This document shows, one piece after another, positions 11,709 to 21,363 of a stretch of DNA of 64,000 nucleotides. The notes beneath the pieces were generated by a model. That model worked only from the letters and a program-made list of their open reading frames with translations. It was not told the origin of the DNA and searched no databases. The translations under genes and the position numbers were made by a program. This stretch comes from Fusarium oxysporum f. sp. lycopersici 4287 (Eukaryota > Ascomycota > Sordariomycetes > Hypocreales > Nectriaceae), in contig NC_030992.1 of the NCBI RefSeq assembly GCF_000149955.1, positions 669,923 to 733,922 of the forward strand, given 5' to 3'. Position 1 is the stretch's first letter. Every line of letters begins with the position of its first letter.

Positions 11709-11966
11709 TTATACACCGTCATACCCAAACTTGGTCAAGCCTTGAGGATTCTGACTTTTCAGATTATCAGAAAGTGTTCCTTCTTCTTCCACGTCTACGA
11801 GCTCCTATCTTGTCAGCTCTTGGTGGGTTTACAAAGTGATACAGGACTTACGTGCGGCCCATCGAAAGTAATGCTGTTGCCAAAGAGAAACGAGTCCCAC
11901 AATCAACTGAAGAATGCCGAATATGATGGAGATGACGACTTCAGCAGGAAGCATTGATTGAGCCAT
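11709..11966 (-). CDS. Small single-span membrane protein (66 residues), spliced micro-gene
   Basis: Exons 11966-11852 and 11794-11709 are joined by a 57-nt intron (GTAAGT donor; GCTGAC branch 16 nt before the TAG acceptor; phase 1). The protein starts MAQSMLPAEVVISIIF, has one hydrophobic helix (about 6-28, IIFGILQLIVGLVSLW), an aromatic/basic boundary (QQHYFRWAA) and an acidic, polar C-terminal tail (HVEEEGTLSDN...KFGYDGV). Small one-helix proteins of this layout with the intron just after the helix are common in Fusarium genomes (recalled, not checked). The gene lies tail to tail with the Zn2Cys6 gene. An alternative acceptor 10 nt earlier would give a short Arg-rich tail instead. Function unknown. 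Confidence 0.6.
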
Positions 11967-12143
11967 GGAACAATTAATCTAGTTTGTATGGCTGGTAAGA
12001 CGGTTCTGCTCCGTCTATTGCTTGCTGAGACAAACTAAATGAGTTCTTTGAACTTATGAAAGAAAACAATGCGAAGAAAATCTTAACAACTTTGAATATG
12101 ACACCAAAAACCCGCAGCCCTTTTTAATAAGATTTCAGCAAAG

Positions 12144-12511
12144 AATAGTAGTTTTGCAGCTGCACAAGTGAATATGGCTTCCTTGCATGAAGACCAGGTC
12201 TAGGGGAGCCAAGAAAACTTTGACATTATATCAGGGTGCCAAAATAAACTGGTCTAAAGGCTTACTAAGATATACTAAACTTACCTAAACCTTTTTATCA
12301 CTTAGGATAAAGGTCCTAAGTCTTCTTGCTTCCTGAGGTAGGTGTACCGTGTTTATTAGTAGCTGTTGGTTGCTTGCATGACACCCATGTCTCAGCACAA
12401 AATAGTACTTTTGAGCTCTCCTCGACGATTGGATGAAAGTCCTGTGGCGTACAGGGATTGAAGAAAATTGTTGTTTTGTCCCCCCTGCTTCACCGCAAAA
12501 TAGTAGTTTTG
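12144..12511 (+). repeat. Three dispersed direct repeats, AATAGTASTTTTG
   Basis: The 13-mer AATAGTAGTTTTG occurs at 12144-12156 and 12499-12511, and with one change (AATAGTACTTTTG) at 12401-12413. A similar CA-rich lead-in (TCAGCA(C)A, CACCGCAAA) precedes each copy. All three lie upstream of the Clr5-TPR ATG at 12719, around and after the MITE-like element. They could be protein-binding sites or the residue of an older repeat. Confidence 0.5.
12200..12337 (+). mobile_element. MITE-like element, copy 1
   Basis: About 138 bp, matching the inverted copy at 52942-53080 along its whole length and of nearly equal size. The ends form imperfect terminal inverted repeats: the left end reads CTAGGGGAGCCAAGAAAAC and the right end, reverse-complemented, CTCAGGAAGCAAGAAGAC. 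The A/T-rich core contains the shared blocks CAGGGTGCCAAAATAAACT and TTTTTATCACTTA. It has no coding capacity. Many differences from copy 2 are transitions, compatible with age or RIP. Target-site duplication is unresolved (TA flanks both ends here but not at copy 2). It is not a mimp, whose termini differ. Confidence 0.65.
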
Positions 12512-12718
12512 TAAAATGTGATGAGGCTGACTCTTGGGTGTTGACTCCCCCGCGGCAGCCTTCTTTTCTCCTTTTTGTTTCTTTAAAATTATTTACGACA
12601 CCGCTCTCGCTCTTCAGTTTCTATTCATTCTATCTATCTTTTATTCAGCTTCTTTCCCGACAGCAGTGGTCGATTCGCCGGCTAATAAGGTTGCTGCGAA
12701 GTGTCACCAATACTCACC

Positions 12719-14758
12719 ATGGATCCCTGGTTCACAACTCCAAACGATTTCTTCAGTGAATTCGACAATTTTGGTCAACAATTTCCTGGCACCCACCTAC
12801 CTCCTGGTTTCGATATCCCAGCTCCGCACGAACAGGCTCTTGGTGGACAATTTATCGCAGACCAAAACCATTCATATGCTCCACCCGATCCGACATTTGA
12901 CTCTTTCATCCAAGGGCTCCACGATACCTCTTCTACTGGCAACATGGATGTTTTGGGGGCCGCCCAAATTACGCCTACTCCTACAACGGGCCCTCCCCGA
13001 AAGAGTAGGAAGAAAAAGGCCCCGACTTTACGTGATGAGGACTGGGAACCATTTAAAGACCGAATCCTCGAACTCTATGAGACGCACAAGCTGCCACTCG
13101 AGAAAGTTAAAACCATGATCGAGGACGAATTCGGCTTCACCGCTCAGTACGTGATTTCATTATTGAATTAATAACAAAGTCTCAGGGCTTACTGATATGT
13201 GTCAGGCCACGGCAGTATCAAAGTCGCATAACCAAATGGGGCAAAGACAAGAATATCAAGAAAGTTGAGATGACAGCCATCGTCAGGAAGCATCAGCAGA
13301 GAGAGATTCTCGAGACTGGCAAAAGGAAGCTGTGTTTCACGGTCAGGGGTAGAGAAGTTGAAGCGGACAAGATCAACCGATGGATGGACAGAAATAATGT
13401 CCCACGAAATGATTTGTATGCTCCGAGTCCCGCGGCATGTAAGTCAAATCCGAAAAGTCCTGAAGTCAATGCAGCTGACTTTGGATACCGAAGCTACCCC
13501 GTCAGCAGTCAATTGTAAAACAATTTCTGAGAGAGGTTCCCTAGCCCACAGTCCAGCCTTGTCAGAAATGAGTCTCGCCTTCTCTTCCGGTGGCATCACA
13601 CCAGTAGCTCAGAGCCCAATGGCATCTTCTCCCGCACACTCCGTACGAGGGATAATTCAAGGCCGCGGCAGTACTTTCACCGGGCAAAGTCCGGCTCCTT
13701 TCTATCAAGCTCTTCCAGCACAACTCCCGGGTACTTATCCATCAGCTATAAGCCCTGTTGATCCACATCTAAGCTCTACATTAGCCCCCCGGCAGTATCG
13801 CTATAGACAAGCTGATGAAGATCGTCTACGATCAGAACTATCTGTGGCAGAGACCTTGTTCGGCTCCGAGCATGTTGAGACCCTCGATATATTGACAATG
13901 CTGACTAATGTTCTTCTTCAACAAGGGAGATACAAGTCCGCCGAAGAAATGATTCGCAGAGCGGTCACAGGCTATCAGAAGACAGTTGGGGGTGACGATA
14001 TTCGCACTCTCAGTGCTTTGGAACTCCTAGGACAAGTTCTAGCACGTCAGGGCTTCCATCGTCAAGCCGCAAAATTCCTGGAAGAATTACTTGAATCCGA
14101 AAGGGTGACTCTCGGCGAAGAGCATCCATCCACTCTGTCCTGTATGGCCGAACTATCGAAGGTGTATACAGATCAAAGACGGTGGCGCAAGGCTGCTTTA
14201 CTTTCTGAGCGAGTGCTAGAAATAAAAAAGAGGGTATGCGGCGAAGCGGACCACGTTACGCTGAGAAGCATGTCAGATTTGGGGGTTGCATACATGTGGT
14301 TGGGGCGATTAGAAGAGAGCAAGCAGCTAATAGGACAGGCCCTCAAATTAAGCAAGAATATCTTGGGGGATGAGCATATTACTACGCTGGTATTCATGTT
14401 AAACCTGCTAGTTTTATATGTACGACAGAGCGATTGGGGTCAGGCAGAGGTGATTGCAATGCAAGCTATCAACACATATACGAGAATAATGGGCGAAGAA
14501 CACCCTATCACTATGTTCGCCAAAGGAGCGTTGGCTGATGTATATGAAGGTCTGGGACAATTAGAGAAAGCCGAAGAAGCAGGAGAGCAGGTGTTTGAGA
14601 TGCGGAAGAGAATACTTGGGGGGAAGCATCCTGACACACTGAATACCGCACATGTCTTGATACAGGTATACGAGAAACATAAAAAATTCAGCAAGGCTGA
14701 GGATCTTAGGAGGAATATTAGGAATATAGCCTTAGACAGGCGAGAGGATTTCATTTAA
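12719..14758 (+). CDS. Clr5-domain protein with tetratricopeptide repeats
   Basis: Exons 12719-13146, 13206-13438 and 13494-14758 give 641 residues; the second intron could instead end at 13505, in the same frame, giving 637. The N-terminus is polar, followed by a basic KSRKKK patch. A Clr5-type domain (about 107-165, DEDWEPFKDRILELYE...GFTAQPRQYQSRITKWG) is split by the first intron. A Ser/Pro/Gln-rich linker leads to at least six TPR repeats of the 42-residue kinesin-light-chain type (about 326-630), each with a G-xx-HPxTL-like hinge. Clr5 is a fungal DNA-binding-like module; TPRs bind protein partners. This pairing is common in Fusarium accessory gene families, often alongside NLR-like genes, but no nucleotide-binding domain is present here. 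Confidence 0.88.
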
Positions 14759-16004
14759 GTTAGTTCTCTCGATTACCAGCGGGAACTTGAAGCTCATTGC
14801 TACAAGTAGGAAAATCAGTCAATCTGACGAGCAGAAGTGTCCAAGGAAAGCCAGGAGACAACCTGACACAAAAGAATATCTCTAGTAGGTAACTGTGTTA
14901 GTCTCTGACGGTGGTGATGTGAAAAAGTTACAAAGCTGCAAGACAGATGGTAGTCTGCCATGTGTCACGCGACAATAAGAAGGACGCGGTACCCCTATAT
15001 TCATTGTTTACAAAAAAGTCCTGGTTGATTGATATTCAGCAATGAAGCGACTCGGTTGTGAGGAATGCCAGTTGGTGCCTGACTAAGGCGATCGAGAGTG
15101 TCGATGTAATGCTGACAGATGCTGATGTTGATGTCGATGTTTAGACCGCCCTACCAGAAGTTTATCGTCGACGCCTCCCGCATATGAGTGGGTAAATCGA
15201 GATACAGTTTAGACTACCCTGTAGATTTGGCAAGACGAGATGATGACACGTTGGCAGATGTTTTTACTGTAGGAAAGCGTTCGATCTCTAGAATTAGTCA
15301 GATGTTGACTGAATATGATGTTTTAATATCGCCTCATCTTCACGAATCTTTTTAAATAATTCTGTAGGGCTGCTTCAGTTGCATAAGCGCTCAGCCATTC
15401 CTCCACCGCTAGAGCCAGTTGGGAAGGGTTCCCTTTTTTGGCTGCCGTCCCCTCTCGGCAGAACGAGGCAAGCCCAGGCCATTCCAGGGTATCAGCCAAT
15501 GCCAAATCTCAGATGAGCGGGGCTTGTTTTGGTATGGTCCTGACCTGGGCCTTGATTCGGAGCCTCCACCTCCACTCTCTCTCTCTAATCTTCCCGAGCA
15601 CTCCATCCATCCATTACCATCCTTGAACGTTTGGTTACCCGTCTTTATTCATCCCTCCCTCCCTCTCTTTACTTGTTTTGGTCACATATTATCCACCAAC
15701 TTTGCTCGAGTCTTTGTTCTGGCTGATAATCTATTTATTGTATTAGCCCCTGGTCTCTCAAGTCCCTTCCCTCGATTGCGTCACGACATCTCGACGTCTC
15801 CTTGTTGCCTGCTGTGCGCGTCCTGTTGTGACATTATCATCTCAACGTTTTTAACCGCCAAGCTTACGCTGCCCACGCATACGCATCACATCCCATCTCA
15901 TCTCATCTCTGACCGCTGTCTTGCGCTCAACTGTCTTGCCGCCAGATCATTGCTTGAAAATCGAATTGCTACATCAACAGGGGCCCGAGGCCTCAAAGTT
16001 CCCA
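14759..16004 (+). promoter_or_regulatory. Promoter and pyrimidine-rich leader of the F-box/WD40 gene
   Basis: About 1.2 kb without a supported gene. From about 15560 to 15700 the plus strand is strongly C/T-rich (CTCTCTCTCTC, CCCTCCCTCCCTC), as is usual just upstream of transcription starts in Sordariomycetes. A long open plus frame (15419-16015) across it is low-complexity and probably untranslated leader. Confidence 0.45.
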
Positions 16005-18919
16005 ATGTCGAATAAGAACGAGGCATTGTCCTCGATGGATCCCTTCTCACCTGCACATCAACCCGACGAGGGTTACTCCGAAGATCCTCTCACACCAACC
16101 GTGAATCAAGAGTTATCGACCGCTCTTGCTACACTACGTTCTCCCTCCGACTTGAGCACATGGCTTGTCGCGAACTCGTCGCTTCTACCCCTCGAGGTCA
16201 GAACAGGTACGTTGTGTTGATTGGATTGCTGGGGTCTGTTTGCTGACTGTTGACAGAACTGACCATGGCGTTACTCGACAACTTACCTACGTCCGTCATC
16301 GCCGAGATCGTCCACCGATTGAATCCAAGACTCTACATCGACTTTATTCAATACCTCCCTGCAGAGATCTGTCTTAAGATTCTAGGCTTCCTCGATCCTG
16401 TTTCCCTCGTAAGCGTTACGCAGACATGCCGAGCCTGGTACGAATTGGCACTTGACCGAAAGCTATGGGAGCGTCTATACTACATGGAGGGGTGGAAGAC
16501 CATCATGAGCGAGATCGAAGCCTGCGAGACTAAAGTTAACAACGGCCTTGACCACTCGATCCGTCACCTTAACCGACTCCAGTCAATGCAGGACGCCCAT
16601 CCCAACAAGATTCGTGCCGTTGTCAATTCGGATGAGGACCTCGAGATGACAGATCGTGACCGCACGCCTGGCCCCAGCGAGACCTTGGCCGGCGGAAGCA
16701 TGTTCGGTAGCCCTTCTTCCTCCTTCTCGTCGAGTCGACCTGCGATCGTGCCCATGGGCGAGATGGACCTTGATGGTTTGTCGAGTAGAAACCCGAGCTT
16801 GGATCGAACACCTTCATCATCATCCGACAGCAGAGGAAAGCGTAAAGAACCCAGCGGCGATACCGAGTCCTCTCTTGCTTCAATGTCACTAGCCGATGCA
16901 GCCAACACATTACCACCGTCATCATTGTACATCTGGGATGTGGGTCGATCACGATATCGTATCAACTGGCGCTATCTATACGGCATGCGACGGAAGCTGG
17001 AGGCGAATTGGGAGCTTGGAAAATACACTACTTTCCAATTTCCTCATCCCAATTTTCCCGAGGAAGGACATCAGGAGTGCGTTTATGCTCTACAGTTCGA
17101 CAAAGACTACTTGGTGAGCGGTAGCAGGGATCAGACCATGCGTATCTGGAATGTTCGCACCCGCCGACTTGTCCGACCACCTCTGACAGGACACATGGGC
17201 TCCGTTTTGTGTCTCCAATTCGACGCTGACCCCGAAGAAGATCTCCTTGTTTCTGGAAGTAGTGACTCCAACGTCTTCATCTGGAAGTTTTCGACTGGTG
17301 AGCTGGTGCAGAAACTAACAAGGGCTCATCACGAGTCCGTTCTCAACGTGCGCTTTGATAAACGAATCCTGGTTACGTCTTCCAAGGACAAGACGATCAA
17401 GATCTTCAACAGGCGCCCGTTGAAACATGGCGATTTGGGCTACAACGGCGGCGATCTAGTCGGCCCAGTACCTGTTCACCTGCGAAGGTATGGTTATGAG
17501 CCGGACCTTTCCCAGGAACTTCCTGTCAAGCCTCCATTCACCATGATCGGTCGTCTGGATGGACATAGTGCTGCCGTAAACGCGATTCAAGTTCGTGACG
17601 AGACCATTGTTTCCGTATCAGGAGATAGGCATATCAAGATATGGAGTTGGCCAGATCAGGCCTGTACTCGGACCATTCCAGCACACGACAAGGGAATCGC
17701 GTGCGTGGAGTTTGACGGGCGCAGAATTGTGAGTGGCAGCAGTGATTGGGAAGTCTGCATTTTTGATGCACCTACTGGTCTTAAGGTTGCTCAGTTGCGA
17801 GGACACGCCCACCTGGTGCGTACTGTCCAGGCGGGATTCGGTGATCTGCCGTACAGCACAGCAGAAGACTGGGCAGAAGCCAAGGCGGTTGATGCTGAGT
17901 ACATGCGTGCACTTGAGGCTGGTGAGATTGACAATGCCATGGACCGAAGGCATAGGAGAGACCGTCGGGCAAATGCTGGAAGCTCTCGACCTCAGGATGT
18001 TCAGGCATATGGCGCCAAGGTTCCCCCCGGAGGTGGTGGAGGCAGAAGGTATGGTCGCATTGTATCTGGTTCCTACGATCAGAGCATCATCATTTGGCGA
18101 CGCGACAAGGAAGGTGTTTGGAAGCCGGCAATCCATCTCCGACAAGAAGAGGCTGCAGCAGCTGCCCAGCGTGAGGCTGCGGCCAGCTTGTCGAGCGCAA
18201 CGTCGAACGTCGCGATAGCCGGATCTCTGGGTAGTAGGTCTTCACATTCGTCCACAATCGTACCACGATCTCCGCCTACGAGCGGCACTCCTCTCGGGCC
18301 TTTGATGCTGCGCGATCACCACGGGGATACCCAGCGAACGGCAAACTCATACCAAGTGCTGATTGACCAGGCGGTACCCCTTGGGCCCAGCTCGTTGCAA
18401 CATGTACTTGCAACATACCCGATTGCGCTGGCTCACCATTCCTACCTACAAGCCGCCATTGAACGCGAGACATCGCCTTTGGTCCGAGCCCAGCTTAGAG
18501 GGGTGGTAACGGATGCTTTGGCCAACCTCCAAATTCGTCAAATGCCGATGCGACAGCAGTCGAGTTCTGGTAGTTCTCACATGTCCAGCGATAGCGGCCG
18601 TACCAACCCGAGATCCGGTCAAGCGCCTCATGCGGTGCCTGTTCCAGGAGGACCAGTTGCGCAACCTCCGGCTAATAACCATGCACAAGGTGCGCCTCCT
18701 GGACAACCAGCCCAACCTCCAATTCACAATGGCCATCATGCAGGCCATCATCCTCATATCGCCGCGGCCGAGAACACGTCAGCACGGGTCTTCAAGCTAC
18801 AATTTGACGCGCATAAAATTATTTGCTGTAGTCAAACCCCAACGATTGTTGGGTGGGATTTTTGTAATAAGGATCCCGCATTGGAAGAAGCTGTCCGATT
18901 CTTTGCAACAGTCGACTAG
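16005..18919 (+). CDS. fwd1: F-box/WD40 protein, FWD1/beta-TrCP-like SCF substrate receptor
   Basis: Exons 16005-16206 and 16257-18919 (50-nt intron, phase 1) encode 954 residues. A helical segment resembling the beta-TrCP D domain precedes the F-box (about 99-140, LPAEICLKILGFLDPVSLVS...CRAWYEL). A linker rich in Ser/Pro follows, then WD40 blades from about 339 to 683, with VSGSRDQTMRIW, VSGSSDSNVFIW, VTSSKDKTIKIF, VSVSGDRHIKIW, VSGSSDWEVCIF and VSGSYDQSIIIW. The last part (690-900) is disordered and Gln/Pro/His-rich, ending in a further WD-like strand set. The GHSAAVNAI and GIACVEFDGRRIVSGSSD blocks align better with beta-TrCP and Neurospora FWD-1 than with Met30/SconB. FWD-1 sends phosphorylated FREQUENCY clock protein for ubiquitination; orthology here is inferred from motifs. 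Confidence 0.85.
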
Positions 18920-19274
18920 ATCTGTAATTCTGGACCATAAACGTATATCTCAGAAAGCATTCTTTTGAGCGAGGGAGTTGGGTTATATGGGCTTGACAGG
19001 GTCTTTATCGAGAATAACTGCAGAATCATCAAGAGTTCCATCGGCTACAGTACGATTGGATGTCTTGTGTGTACAAATGCGTACTGGACACCTGCGGATA
19101 CTCAGGATCGATGTTCTTCAACAGGTAGAAACTACAAGTTTAATGCATTCATGACAATATTAGAAGAGTGAAATGATGTGCTTGGGTGACCCTACGAACC
19201 TAACCAACGCCGTGACAAGCAAAACCCATGTAGAAATCTCCGAGAAGTCCACCGTGATCCAGCAACGCCGTTCG
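18920..19274. other. Convergent intergenic region
   Basis: 355 bp between the stop codons of the F-box/WD40 gene and vps60. It holds only 3' untranslated sequence as far as I can see. Confidence 0.6.
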
Positions 19275-19913
19275 TTAACCAGCAACCTGCTTCACCTTGT
19301 CCTCAGTCTGAGGAGGCTCGTCCACAAACTCTGGCACGACCTCATCCTGCAAGAAACCCGGCACAGCACCACCCATCTCATGCTCCATCTCGACCTCCAT
19401 CCCCAACGCCTCCAACTCAGCATCCAGCTCATCCTCCTCCACATCCTCAGGAATATCGTAACTCCTCGCCAAGCTCTCCTGAATCTCATTACCCACATCC
19501 ATCAAATCCGCCATCTCATCCTGCAACCTCTCAATCTTATCAATATCAATCTTGCCATACTGCTTCTTCAGCTCCTTATTCGTCGTCTTCATCGCATCCA
19601 CCTGCGTCATCACGTTCTTCAGGTTGTCCTGCATGTTGCTCGCCTGCTCCATGTTCCACACCTGGCTCTCGAGCTTGTCCTTCTCCGCCTCGTACGCCTT
19701 GCGGCGCTGCAGCACCTTGAGGGCTTTCTGCTTCATCGCTTGCTTGCCGGGGCCTTCGCGCATGCGGGAGAGCTTTTCTTGGTAGGCGCCTAGTTCGGCG
19801 TTGAGGGCTTTGAGTTTGGTGTCGAGCGAGGATATGCGGGTGTCGAGGTTGGTTATAGCGCCGTTGAGGGTGGGTTTGGGGCCCGCGGGCTTGGAGCCGA
19901 ATAGGCGGTTCAT
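19275..19913 (-). CDS. vps60: ESCRT-III-associated protein Vps60/CHMP5
   Basis: One exon, 212 residues. The ATG at 19913 opens with MNRLFGSKPAGPKPTL, the diagnostic N-terminus of Vps60/CHMP5; the upstream in-frame codons to 20081 are leader. The Snf7 fold follows: a basic helical hairpin (about 15-90, with KQKALKVLQRRKAYEAEKDKL) and a glutamine/asparagine-rich helix with NMQDNLKNVMTQVDAM. A regulatory acidic half carries DIPEDVEEDELDAELEALGMEVE. Vps60 acts at endosomal membranes, binds Vta1 and stimulates Vps4 during multivesicular-body sorting. Length (yeast 229, human 219) is normal. Transcribed divergently from the disordered nuclear-type gene, with 1.45 kb between starts. Confidence 0.93.
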   Translation of the reverse strand: MNRLFGSKPAGPKPTLNGAITNLDTRISSLDTKLKALNAELGAYQEKLSRMREGPGKQAMKQKALKVLQRRKAYEAEKDKLESQVWNMEQASNMQDNLKNVMTQVDAMKTTNKELKKQYGKIDIDKIERLQDEMADLMDVGNEIQESLARSYDIPEDVEEDELDAELEALGMEVEMEHEMGGAVPGFLQDEVVPEFVDEPPQTEDKVKQVAG

Positions 19914-21363
19914 CTTGACGTTTATAGAGGGTCGATGTTTATACAGAGATTTTCTGTCCGTAGAGTGAGAGTGTAGAGGGTAGATATGCGGCGTGTGCCG
20001 TGTGTCGTGGAGGTAAGTGGTGGTTGTAAGGGTCGGAAATGGTGGCCTGGAGAGATGACGTTCACTGCGCACGCGGCTCAAATGGATGGATGGGCCTGGA
20101 GCGAGCGGCGGGGCGGGGCGGACACCCCGCCTTGGATCTGAGACTCAAATCGAGCTACCCTAGAGCCAAAGTACGAAAATTCGAGAATCAGAGTTTGGGA
20201 CACAATTTTGAGACACGCTAAGTGAATGAGTAATAGAAACATGTATTCACAATATCTAGACATGCTTTTGCAATAATTCAGTAGTTTTCCAAGGCTAATC
20301 CAGCTCGTTTTTGGTGGGTTGTTGCAATTGTCGTATTCTGCATTAAAAGGACCCGCAGAAAGTAAACAAACATTCCTGTCAAGCAGAAAAGACCCTGACC
20401 TGGTTTAGCACAACCGCTGGTTCCCGCTTATAGTCCAGGGATTTTGATCACGGATGTCAAATTTAATGCTATTGTTCAGTTTGTGGTACTCGGAACGAAC
20501 CTATGGCTTGAGCAAAGACGTGAACCATTTCTGGCTCGGGTGAGACATGCTATTACTCGACACGGGAGAAGTTCATTAGATTGCAACAGCCAAGCCCAGG
20601 GCAAGGCGGTACGGCACTTCAGTGTCATTCATGAAATGTGATTGGTCTTTCGACTGTGTCAGTGTCTAACTCTGACCTACATCTTTAAGCATGTTCCAAC
20701 GTCTTGGGTTGACATATGGAGGCTTGATACATGATAATGGCAGAATCACCGTCGAATAATAAATACTGGCAACAAAATGGAGTAAAATCAATCTCATTTT
20801 AGACCCTATTGATCCTTGGCACTCTCATTTACTAGAGGTAGATCGTGGTGGTCTGTGGTTTGACAATGATCACTAAGACCAAACGTAAATGTCTTCTGCA
20901 CCAGTGAATCAACAATTGAAGAACAATAGCCAACAGGAACAAGAATCGTTGGCCTCACAGCAAGTAAAGTCTCAATTGTTTACTTCTGCTTGTCATTGAC
21001 AGGCCATCACTGCTTGCCAGCTGCCAGCAGTGGACCCTGAAAGCGGTGACCACGCATGACCCACAATTATCTGGTGCCCACAGACGCGTCCGGAGCTCCA
21101 AGCCCAGAGCGCCTCCATCTTCGCAGCCCACATCGAAATTCATTCGCAAAACAAAACAAACTCTCAACTTCTTTGCGCACCAGCACTTGAATTCACCAAC
21201 GAACTCTTCACGGACTCAACTGCTAATTCGCAAACACTTTCATCACAATCTTCAGCTTCTTCGAGCTTTGATTTCCCATTTTTCGCATCCTCTTCGCATC
21301 GTTACCCCGTATCGCGGGAGGTTTGTTTACTTTAAACCTTCTCTTCCGCGCTGCATCTTCGCG
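19914..21363. promoter_or_regulatory. Divergent promoter region, no gene seen
   Basis: 1.45 kb between the vps60 start and the next plus gene. It contains a CCGCCCCGCCCC-like tract near 20105-20130 and a pyrimidine-rich leader at 21170-21360. No supported coding region. Confidence 0.5.

Noticed and set aside
11610..11957. 115-codon plus frame
   Set aside because: Overlaps the better supported spliced minus-strand micro-gene and has no motif.
15419..16015. 198-codon plus frame upstream of the F-box/WD40 gene
   Set aside because: Low-complexity C/T-rich translation and overlap with the first exon; best read as leader.
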